Source of the DNA: Antitrichia curtipendula
Lineage: Eukaryota > Streptophyta > Bryopsida > Hypnales > Leucodontaceae
NCBI GenBank assembly: GCA_951230915.1
Contig: OX579636.1
Coordinates: forward strand, 31,555,567-31,619,566
Length of the DNA: 64,000 nucleotides
Direction of reading: 5' to 3'
The position numbers were made by a program, and so were the translations under genes. The notes beneath the pieces are model-generated. The model was not told the origin of the DNA. It did no database searches and worked only from the letters and a program-made list of their open reading frames with translations. How positions within the stretch are numbered: position 1 is the first letter of the stretch; each line of letters begins with the position of its first letter. Positions 9,914 through 18,637 of the stretch are shown here, piece by piece.

Positions 9914-11497
9914 CTACAAAATTGAGTCACGGAAAACTACTTCCGGGGGCTTCATGTACCACGGTTTATCCATGAGCAACTTTGTAACCTCAGTACATGT
10001 CGGTCTCTTCTTTGGATCAGGGTTAGTGAGTTCACCCAACTCGATGGCAAAGTACATGGATCCCTCGTGCCTTTTGAATAAGTCCGTATCGTATTCGACC
10101 ATATTAAGAAGATTCATCCATTCGGTCAACTTTCCAATAGAATACGAGTCTGATTGCACTGTATATTTATATTGTGATTGCATAATCTCTAGGCTTGTAC
10201 TGGAATTTCGTGGCCCAAACGTATAAAACAACTCCGGAGCCACCTACCAACGGCTTCGTAAGGATTGCTGCTTCTTCTCCTCAGAATCATATCCATAATG
10301 TGAAGGAGCTCCTTCATCAAAACGACTTGAAATTCTGAAATCACAAATCCCGATGTTGATTACTTCATCCGAATAATCGGGGAAATGCAGCAGTATATTT
10401 TGAGGATTTAGGTCATTGTGTAGCACCAAAGACTCGTGCATGAGATGTGTCACATACACTAAAGCCCACGCCAACTTCGCCTTGTGCCTTTGGAACAAGC
10501 TAAGATGTTTTTGATTGTCCTCTGTAAGTTTCCACACCCGCTTCATTTCATGCCAGTCAACGCTCTCTGACACCTTCTCATCCAATCTTCGCATTTCAAG
10601 CCATGTACCGCCATTCCACCACAGTGTGTACGCTTCCATAGTTTTGGCGTGAATACCAAAAAACTTAATAATGCCAGGATGGTTTACGGGGCATGCCAAG
10701 GCCTCTACGGATCGTTGCTCCCTCGCTTCACGCATGTTCTTTGACTTTGGCACTTTCCCAGCAAAAGCAACGTATGGCGGGATTGTTTGCATCCCTTCAA
10801 TGCGCACCTTGCGCACCATTCCATACCCACCTTGACGGTCAAATCCAGTGAGGGCAATTACTTTTGCCTAAGGAGAGATCCATGTGACAGTGGAGCCAGC
10901 CTCTCGTGCAAAACCCGCCTTCAATGCGTCCGTTTTCCACTTCATACCCCTCACATGATTCTTCGAAAGTTTCTTCACAACTTCATGCCACCACGCCATC
11001 TTTTCACGGAATTCCTTGGCTTCATCATCTCCTGCAAATCCCGGCACTTCCGGTCGCATCTGTAGCATTATTTCCTTGGTGTTGAATATGCATGTCTTTA
11101 CAGTGTTCTCAATCCACAATTCGTATTGGGAAAAATACGTCTCCTCCACGTCTCCAAAATCTTGCGATGCTCTGCACTTGCTTAAAATTCTTGCCTCCAA
11201 ATCAGCAGTCAATTTGAAGATGCCGTGGGATGGGTCCCTTAGGTAATTGGCCTCCAAGAACTGTGTAGTTTTTCCCACATACCAGGACAGGCAACCCTCA
11301 AATGCATAGTTTGCATAATTGGAAGGAGGATAGGTTGAATCCTTGTCATGTACCGTTATGATTTTCTTCTTCCTCTTCGTTTGCCCTTCACTCCCTGTTG
11401 CCTCACTAACAGGTATCTGCAGAGCAAACAATGCCGCATCATCTAAATCAAAAATGGATTTCCATGTTGAGCTGCTGCCTTTCTGTGGATTAGCCAT
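9914..11497 (-). pseudogene. Gene D: divergent protein kinase with two in-frame stops
   Basis: One frame of 528 codons from ATG at 11497, interrupted by two TAG codons (at 10868-10870 and just before 10243). The N-terminal 210 residues are an unrecognised domain (EGCLSWYVGKTTQFLEANYL; MAWWHEVVKKLSKNH). After the first TAG comes a kinase fold: Gly-loop GGYGMV, FAGK as the likely ATP-anchoring Lys, catalytic loop HNDLNPQNILL, and CDFR where DFG is expected. After the second TAG come APEL, SDSYSIG (DVYSFG-like) and KRPT. The DFR change at the metal-binding loop suggests weak or altered catalysis even if full length were made. The upstream region is the same cassette as that of B and C. It is either a recently broken gene or one needing readthrough; the former is simpler. 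Confidence 0.65.
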
Positions 11498-11590
11498 TGT
11501 GGTCGGAAAAAATACTCACGTTGCTTTCTTCAAGTTCGTAGTTGAGAGAAGCAAAAACTCCCCCCCCCTACCAACTCACACCCCCTGGCC

Positions 11591-11638
11591 CACGAGCACG
11601 CATTCAGCCACTTCGAGGCGGATGAAAGGCAGTGCGCA
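11591..11638 (-). promoter_or_regulatory. Shared 48-bp 5'-leader block (gene D)
   Basis: 42 of 48 positions match each of the B and C blocks. It ends with GGCTGAATGCGTGCTCGTG, identical to C over 19 bases. The ATG in it opens a short upstream ORF (MRARGPGGVSW then TAG) before the kinase ATG. Confidence 0.6.
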
Positions 11639-11659
11639 AGGCCGGGAGTGGAGAATGCG

Positions 11660-11806
11660 GGTTGGGGCGACTTCTTAAGTACTCGCAGTTGCCCTAGGGC
11701 GGCTGCGGGTTCTAGGCAAGGGCGACCGCGGAACTTGGGCGACCGCAGAACTTGGGCGACCGTGGAACCAAGGCGACCGCGGAACTTTGGGCGACCGCGG
11801 GTTTTC
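11660..11806 (-). promoter_or_regulatory. TATA-like box and GTCGCC array of gene D
   Basis: On the minus strand, units such as TTCCGCGGTCGCC repeat every 16-20 bp and point toward gene D. They are followed by GAGTACTTAAGAAGTCGCC at the position of the B and C TATA boxes (44 bp before the leader block). The distal edge at about 11806 passes directly into TTAA-element sequence. Confidence 0.6.
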
Positions 11807-11814
11807 TCCCCGTC

Positions 11815-12330
11815 TCGTTGTTTTGAATTAGTACTCAAGAAGTTATGGACAATCTTTCTATTTTGGTGAACTTCCACCATTCTTGAAAAAGAAACTAATT
11901 AAATTCATGTTTGAATGCAAAGATCACAATTTTTACTAAAAAATACATAGACATAGTTCATGAATCTTGCTAGAACAATCTTGCGATTATTGTTTTCCAT
12001 TTTCATCTTAGAACTCTTCAAATTTTAGTTTTGCCTTCCATCTTGACCCTACTTGTATGTAACAATTACTTTCGAAAAGTGAAAACCAAATGTTTTTAAG
12101 TTGAATTTTAGTTCCTAAATTCTCAATCCACGACTACATTATAAAAAATTTAGAAACAAAAATTGGTGGTGGCAAAATACTAAATTAAGAAGATTCAAAC
12201 AAATGTAGTTAATGAAGATCCCCAAACAAATGATTTCTTCACTTCAAATTCAAATATCTTCCAATCTACGTGGTAAAGGGTTTTGAAATTTCTTCTACAC
12301 ATTATTATACTAGTCTATTACAATAGTCTA
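11815..12330 (+). mobile_element. TTAA-element fragment joined to the gene D array
   Basis: Colinear with 4980-5470 of copy 1: AGTTATGGACAATC, GAATGCAA, TTGCTAGAACAATCT, CTTAGAACTCTT and AATATCTTCCAATCTACG occur in the same order, ending near TACTAGTCTATTAC. Neither TTAA terminus is present. The left boundary is the edge of the gene D array. Confidence 0.5.
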
Positions 12331-13224
12331 CAGCCAAAAATGCCAGAAATTTATAAAGTTTACAATTCATGGCTAAAAAATGGCATTCTTCATGCTTCTT
12401 GAAGAAAAAATGGCCTTCGATCCTCCGGATTAAATTCAAATCCCATGGACTTACATAAAATTGTATCAAAAAATATTGTCGTTGCAATATTTTAATTCGA
12501 TTTCAAACATATGTACGGAATATGCATACGCACATCTTCCATATTAAAAAATGACTCCCTACAGTAACAATTATATGACATACAAAGGGTGCAATGTGAG
12601 GTGCCATATGACTAAACTTTGTGAAATACATATCTCTATGTTGATTAACTAGATTTTGCCAACATAAATCCATAATTGTATTGTCTTGTTGAAATCTATA
12701 AAATTATTTACCTTATGAGGGCCAAGTATAACAATCTTAGCATGATAAAGAAATACCTATTTTACAAACTTTGACACCGCCCCTACCCCCCAATATAGAA
12801 ATCTTTGCATGAAGAATTGTAAAACTTTTCAAGAACGGCAAGAAGTACTCATTGAGGGGAAGATATAAATCAAATGATTCCTACATATGTCCACAACCAA
12901 ATTAAAATATTTCAACAACAATGACTTTATTGAATTATAAATATAAATCCATGAGTATAAAATAAAAAATTTATAGAAAAGGCAATTTTATTGTTGAAAA
13001 TACAAATTTAGTATGTTACACACCAATTAGGAAAAATGCAATTTTATTTACGCTTACTAAAAAATACCAATTATCATCCACCTTGCTACAAAATTCTTGT
13101 ATGGCTCAACGAGGTTGTTCATAGGATTACTGTATTTGATTGTGCATTTCTTCCATGTGTCACATATTCAGAAAGTCTCTTTACTTGTTCCTAATCATCT
13201 CATCCAAATTGAACTTCCGTTCCC
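12331..13224. other. AT-rich intergenic stretch, nothing recognised
   Basis: No gene. Only short ORFs and homopolymers. A polypyrimidine TGACACCGCCCCTACCCCC patch near 12771 is the only GC-rich feature. Confidence 0.4.
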
Positions 13225-13640
13225 TACCCGCGGTCAACCAAGACGAGGTCGCCCCAATCCCACGGGCACCCCAAACCCAAAGTCTCCTACATTCCTTCAT
13301 TTGGGCAGAAAGGGACTCTCCCTACCCAAGTTCTGCAATGATCCGAGTTCTCCAATGATCCCCCATTTGGGAAGGAAGAAAGGGTCTATCTCCACCTGAG
13401 GTCACCCAAGACCCAAAGTCTCCTCCATTCATTCAATGGCTCCCACACCCACCCGAGCTCTTCCAAGACAAGAGGTCGCCCAAGGCAAGAGGTTGCCTAG
13501 ACCCGAAATCGCTCCTTCAACACAACATTCGACCAATTTTGAGACATGAACTAAACCCACACCCACCCGAGGTCGCCCAAGACAAGAGGTCGCCTACCTG
13601 CGATCGCCTAGACCCGAAATTGCTCATTAAACACAACATT
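13225..13640 (+). repeat. Degenerate GTCGCC array without an ORF
   Basis: Begins CTACCCGCGGTCAACC and contains many decayed units (CCCGAGGTCGCCC, GACAAGAGGTCGCC, CCTGCGATCGCC, CCCGAAATTGCTC). About 13449-13545 and 13560-13655 are two tandem copies of a unit of about 105 bp, each ending ACAACATTCGACCAATTTTG. No TATA-like box, leader block or ORF follows, so this is probably a decayed cassette. Confidence 0.55.
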
Positions 13641-13776
13641 CGACCAATTTTGAGACCAAGACAAAAGAATGACTCAAGATTAAATATAAATCATAATAGC
13701 TCAAACTTAAGATGAAATCAAAATACAATAATCCAATTGTAAAATAATTGTAACAACAAAATTAAATCCTTTGACA

Positions 13777-13873
13777 AGTCGATTTGTTGAAATTGCATTC
13801 CAAAATGATAGCATAAATCCCTAAAGTCGATTTGTTGAAATTGCATTCCAAAATGATAACATAAATCCCTAAA
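13777..13873 (+). repeat. Two tandem copies of a 48-bp unit
   Basis: AGTCGATTTGTTGAAATTGC starts at 13777 and again at 13825. The copies continue through CCAAAATGATARCATAAATC with a single difference. No function is evident. Confidence 0.8.
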
Positions 13874-13992
13874 GGACAATTGTCCATTAAACACCTAATT
13901 GAAAGGCCTAAGGCATGTACAAGTGAATAGCAAAGTAATACAATGTCAATAGTGAATTATAATTTGGTGCAATGTAAAAGGTCTTTTCAAAT

Positions 13993-14025
13993 CCTAGACC
14001 CTAGACCCTAGACCCTAGACCCTAA
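13993..14025 (+). repeat. Telomere-like CCCTAGA repeats
   Basis: About 4.7 copies of CCCTAGA, ending in CCCTAA. This is one base away from the plant telomere unit CCCTAAA in every copy, so the array amplified as a variant rather than by random decay of single units. Confidence 0.7.
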
Positions 14026-14470
14026 TACCAAGTTTATTAATTTTGTATGCCATGCCTAGAGTTATGTAATCCCACTTCTTTTGCTTCTTTATGAAGAAGT
14101 CACCTAAATATATAGAAGTGACATCCATGTTTTATTTTTCATTGTGAATTTTTTTCAATTCAACGGCCTTTCCCTTTATATGTAATTTTGAATAAAATGA
14201 AGTGAATGGTACATGACTAAAACGAATGGTGGAGGAGAAAGTAATGAAATGAGGAATGGATTTACTAAACCTCCATCCATTAGACCCCACATGGCCTATC
14301 TTCCACATTTTGGTGATGAAAAATCTTAGTGGTCTTGTAGAACCTTACTAAATTTTTAATTGTGGTAGTTGACATGTTTTTCTCAAAATTCATTTCAAAG
14401 TGTACCATGAGCTTCCAAAATCAGATTTAGGAAGTGAAAGATTTTGATCTCTCTACCTGTGGTCACCATG
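14026..14470. other. Spacer, nothing recognised
   Basis: AT-rich DNA between the telomere-like repeat and the gene C promoter array, with no supported gene. Confidence 0.4.
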
Positions 14471-14840
14471 CCTTGGATTCCATGAATTTCAAACTTGAAT
14501 TTCCCTCTTTCCTGGACCTGAGGTCACCCCACCCGCGGTCGCCCCTGCCTTGGATTCTGGGAATTTGAAACTTGAATTTCCCTCCTTCCTGGACCCAAGG
14601 TCGCCCTACCTACGGTCGCCCCTAACTTGGATTCTGTGAATTTGAAACTTGAATTTTCCCTCCCTCCCGGACCCGCAGTCGTCTCACCCGCGGTCGCCCA
14701 GGCCTTGAAGTCCATGAAATTCAAAACTTGAATTTCTTCCCTCTTGAATCCGCGGTCGACCTGAACCCGCGGTTGCCCCTCTTGTGAACACGCTCGGATC
14801 CGTACTCGCCCAGCGCGACTTCGGGTACATAAGAGGTCGC
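14471..14840 (+). promoter_or_regulatory. 77-bp tandem repeat carrying GTCGCC units, gene C promoter
   Basis: Unit starts (CCTTGGATTC or variant) fall at 14471, 14548, 14625 and 14703, a period of 77-78 bp. Each unit has GAATTTSAAACTTGAATTT, a pyrimidine run and two GTCGCC-type units (e.g. GGACCCGCAGTCGTC and ACCCGCGGTCGCCC), all pointing toward gene C. It ends with CGGGTACATAAGAGGTCGCC, whose TACATAAGAGG at 14826-14836 matches the TATATAAGAGG box of gene B. Confidence 0.65.
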
Positions 14841-14874
14841 CCCCTCTCATTCTCGTCACTTTTGATTCCAGCGC

Positions 14875-14922
14875 TGCACACTGTCTTTCATCCGTCTCAG
14901 AGCGGCTGAATGCGTGCTCGTG
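14875..14922 (+). promoter_or_regulatory. Shared 48-bp 5'-leader block (gene C)
   Basis: 42 of 48 positions match the gene D block and none need gaps. It lies 49 bp after the TATA-like box and about 93 bp before the ATG. It contains the start of a short upstream ORF at 14910. Confidence 0.6.
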
Positions 14923-14945
14923 TTCTGGGATTTTGGGGCTTGTAA
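14910..14945 (+). CDS. Upstream ORF of gene C (MRARVLGFWGL)
   Basis: ATG inside the leader block opens an 11-codon ORF ending TAA at 14945. The first four codons (MRAR) are the same in the gene D leader. It could limit translation of the main ORF, but conservation may simply reflect the shared leader DNA. Confidence 0.3.
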   Translation: MRARVLGFWGL

Positions 14946-15014
14946 TTGCTACCAAATTTGCATCACCGAACTATCCTTTTTTTGGTGGAGTTCCCAAGGT
15001 TGAAATCATCCACG

Positions 15015-16538
15015 ATGGACGCTAACACGAAAAAGATTAAGAAGAAAGGAGATAGCCAACATAGAAACCGTCGCATCCTTCTTAATCCAGGGGCTGTGGC
15101 ATTTCAAGGTTGGGATTGAATCAACGGAGATTGGACGATGGTAATTTGCAAGAAGTTTGTGGAGTGGTGCCATATAGACAAGCTATTCCTTCTTCATCGA
15201 CACAAGTTGCATCTAAAGATGAATGCTGCAAATCTACATTACTGCAAGGATGTCGCATTTGTACAACGTTGTATCGAAGTGCATCAACATTTGTACAACA
15301 CACAAACAGTGGTCAGGAGCAAGGTCCCGTTGTTCATTTGTCAAATGGTGTATGCAGAGCTAGTCTTGGCGCGAACGGTAGATTGGACTACCGTCAAGGC
15401 ATCGAAGCTTATCACCATTCCAAGAGCCAAAGACATTCCGAGGGCGGATCCCTCCGCTAATCCATGGGACGGGCTAGGAAAGAAGAAGTTGATCCAAACA
15501 GGGGTGGCGGATGAAGAATACGTGTGGTCAACTCATGCAAGTTCAGCTAGTGAAGAAAGCTCGGATGAAGAACTTACCTCGGGCGCTCCTATGGATGCAA
15601 TGGAAGTAATCCCATTGGATGTTATCCCACTTCAGGTTCATCATCCCGAAAACGATGAAGTATTGCAACATGTGTTTGCATGCATCCAAATAGAAGCACT
15701 TGATAGACTGGATGGAGAGATTGAAACAGAGGAGGAGGAGGTGGTGCCGCCTTTGTTGGCATTGCCTTGGGTGGAAGAAGTACCGGCAATGGAAGAACAC
15801 GTTGAAGGTTCCTATCGTCGAGATACCACGAAAGCCAAAAAACAGTTTTACAAAGAGAAACTTCATCAGCTTCTTGAAGATTTGGCAAGGACAGAGGAAG
15901 CATGTCAAAATTACAAAAAGAAGACTGTGGAAACTTTTGATGGTGAATATGTGTCCACCCTCCAAGCAAAAATTGAAAGTGGGCAAACCCGTTTGGCCGT
16001 GCAAGCTAAAGAGATAGCAGACCTGGAGGCATTTTACCGGGAATTTTCCGGTGGTCCAGACGGAGGGCTTAGCGCTGGCAGCAGTGAGGAAGCCAAGGCT
16101 CGGCTTTCCAAAATTATAGAAGATTGCAGAATGGAAGAAGATCGGTACATTACTGCAAAGAGAAGTGTGGAGGAAGGACGGTCAAGGATAATTCACCTAA
16201 CCGAAATCGGGGATCGGGCCCCTCTTGATCGTGTCTCCGAATTCAATGCTCAAGATGTAGATAAGCTATATGGGACACCGCAAGTAGAAGTAGCCGACTT
16301 GAAGAAAAAGTTAGCTACTTGTCTCTCGTTGGAAGAGAATTTGCAACGAAGCGTGCATCAGTTGAACCAACACATTGATTTATCCAAATCGTGGAGAAAA
16401 GCTTGGAGGCAAGGTTACTTTAAGAGCTTCGGGCAACGTAACATCGCATATCTAAAGAGGGTAGAGAACGAGGTGATGGTCGAGCTGAAATCCGAGAAAA
16501 AGAAAAGAGAAGAGAAGGACAAGAAGGATATTGCATGA
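15015..16538 (+). pseudogene. Gene C: WCHI-domain family copy with an early in-frame TGA
   Basis: ATG at 15015 gives a basic leader (MDANTKKIKKKGDSQHRNRR) equivalent to that of A and B, then AFQGWD and a TGA at 15117-15119. The frame then stays open to 16538. The post-stop part could start at ATG 15138, giving 466 residues but losing the first third of the family domain. Visible landmarks are FVEWCHIDKLFLLHRH, NLHYC, QRCIEV, VPLFICQMVY, TVDWTTVK, then EYVWSTHASSASEESSDEE, a long charged coiled coil, and a C-terminal SKSWRKAW motif ending in a Lys-rich tail. No RING is present. Either a nonsense-broken copy or an N-terminally shortened protein; the cassette promoter upstream is complete. Confidence 0.65.
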
Positions 16539-17379
16539 TTTTGATTAGTTGCAATTGTTGTAGGACTATATGCTTTTGTAAACATGTATATATACCCGCG
16601 GATTATGTATTTGATATTCAGGATTTAATGCAAATTTGTCCATTTCAAATCTTGATTTTCTATTGTTGAGGGCTCTTGGATATAAGGCTCTAGGAAATAG
16701 GGCTCTTGTACATTAGAGGTTGGAGAAAAATCACATCAGAATTTAAATTACAAAATTTGTGGACTACAATTTCATTACACATAAATTGATTGTAGTTCAA
16801 CATGTTATGCCATTTAAAACTGACCATCTTTAAAGAAGCCACTTCTTCAAGTAGAACACGGGAAAAAAAAATTAAAAGATATCAAATTGGTTAAAAATTT
16901 GAACATGGTTATGATCAAACATTGTAATCTTCCAACTCATAAGTGCTGTTGTTATGTTTTGTTTTGCCCTTACACGTGGAGCATGTGTCTTTCTTTTTAG
17001 AATTTGAAATTACTATGCATTTTTTAGGAAATAATGAAGAAATTCCATATGTCATACAGAATATACTCAAAATATCTTACATTTTCACCATAGAATTATA
17101 TTATGATTAATAACATCATTATGTACACCGAAGTTGACGTGCCATGCTAAAATGGGAGACATAACAAACCATACTTATAGGCCCAAAGTTCATATTGCTA
17201 TAAAATAGTAAAAATTAGCATTATTTCAAATATTCCAATTGGAATAAAAAATGTATGTAACAAGCGTGCCAAGCATTAGGTAGACTCAAGATCAAGAAAT
17301 GCCATTTGAATTCATGAAATTCACAGCAGTAAAAAACTACAAGAAATGCCCAAAATTCACTTTAAGGGTGATTTGTGGA
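16539..17379. other. 3' flank of gene C, nothing recognised
   Basis: AT-rich; the first about 150 bp probably hold the 3' untranslated region (TTGCAATTGTTGTAGG, TATATATACCCGCGG). No further gene is seen. Confidence 0.4.
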
Positions 17380-18185
17380 TTAACCCCTAAAGCCCCGAGG
17401 TCTTTTTTCCATCAAAACACACTTAAAACTGCCACTTCTATTGCAAAGAGCAAAAAACTATAAAAATTGTTTTTTTTTGCATATCTAACCGTAGGATCTT
17501 ATACTAGACTAGTATAAGAATGTATGCAAGAAATTTCAGAAACTTTGACCACATAGATTGCAAGATATTTGCATTCAAAGTGAAGAAAACAAGTTTTTTT
17601 GCACCTTGCTTGACTAGATTTTTGGGCTTTGAACCTATTTAACTTAAATTTTTTGTATTGCTGATTTTGATTTTCTAAGATTATATGTTGAATAATTCAG
17701 TTGAGAATCTAGGAAAAAAAATTCAAGAAAGAAACACTAAATTTTCACTCATTAAAAATTTGTTAAATAGAAGTAGGTTCAAGATTGAAGGAATAACTAA
17801 ATCGTTAATAGCTCGAAGGCAAAATTGAAATACCATAATCCGAACGGTGAGATTATTCTAGCAAGCAAATTCAACCTTGTCTAACAATTTTTTTCTGAAA
17901 ATTGAAAAAAATTCCATTAAAAAATGAATCCTAAAAGTTATTTTTTCAAGAAGATGCTTAGATTGCCCGAAAAGCTAAGATTGTCCATAACTTTTTCATT
18001 TTTAGTCCAAATAGAATGAATCAAAGCTTCAAATGTACACAAAAAGACATAGATTTTGGAAAAAATATTTAAGAAATTTATTTTGACTTTTTGTGATTTT
18101 TTTGTGTTGCCTGCCAAACTCTATTTTTGGCATAACTTTTTCTCCTGGGCACCATTTGAAATAAAAATTATATATCCACAAAGCT
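17380..18185 (-). mobile_element. TTAA-element copy 3, one terminus missing
   Basis: Starts with a good terminus (TTAACCCCTAAAGCCCCGAGG at 17380) and shows the element in reverse orientation to copy 1: CCGTAGGATCTTATACTAG at about 17480, GATTGCAAGATATTTGC, then AATCCGAACGGTGAGATTATTCTAGCAAG near 17860 and GCATAACTTTTTCTCC at about 18131. It stops before the opposite terminus, shortly before the hAT-associated GC array. Confidence 0.55.
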
Positions 18186-18239
18186 CCACAAGCGGCCCTA
18201 AAAAGAAAAATAATTGCACACATGCTTACCCATCGACCA

Positions 18240-18410
18240 TGGTCGCATTCTACTGAAGTCGCGGTCGCCCCAGAAAAGGACGTGCAGTCGCCTGGCGGGC
18301 ACCCGAAGTCGCCCTTCATGGGACTCGCGGTCGCCCTACTGGACCTGCGGTCGCCCCCTCAGCCTGTACCCGAGGTCGCCCTCACCCACAACCCCTCTTG
18401 GACTATAAAG
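18240..18410 (+). promoter_or_regulatory. GTCGCC array and TATA box upstream of the hAT gene
   Basis: Units CTGAAGTCGCGGTCGCC, GCACCCGAAGTCGCCC, GACTCGCGGTCGCCC, GGACCTGCGGTCGCCCC and TACCCGAGGTCGCCC all point toward the hAT ORF. They are followed by GACTATAAAGCC (TATAAAG at 18404-18410), 228 bp before its ATG. The 48-bp leader block is not recognisable here. Confidence 0.55.
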
Positions 18411-18637
18411 CCTGAAGGGCAACCATTGCCTCTCATCTTGCTCCAGTGATAAAGCTCTTGTCTTGAATCCTCTAAAGAGGCTTCCTGCGGACGTTTAGGT
18501 TCTTCAGAGGGCAACAACCTAGCTTTGAGAGGTTCATAGAACCACTCTTGGCGGGTGGCTTTGTCATTACTTCTTTTGATTGGTCCGATTTTTTCGATAA
18601 AGTAATTTTTCTGTGAGACCCATTGCGGATCTGCAAG

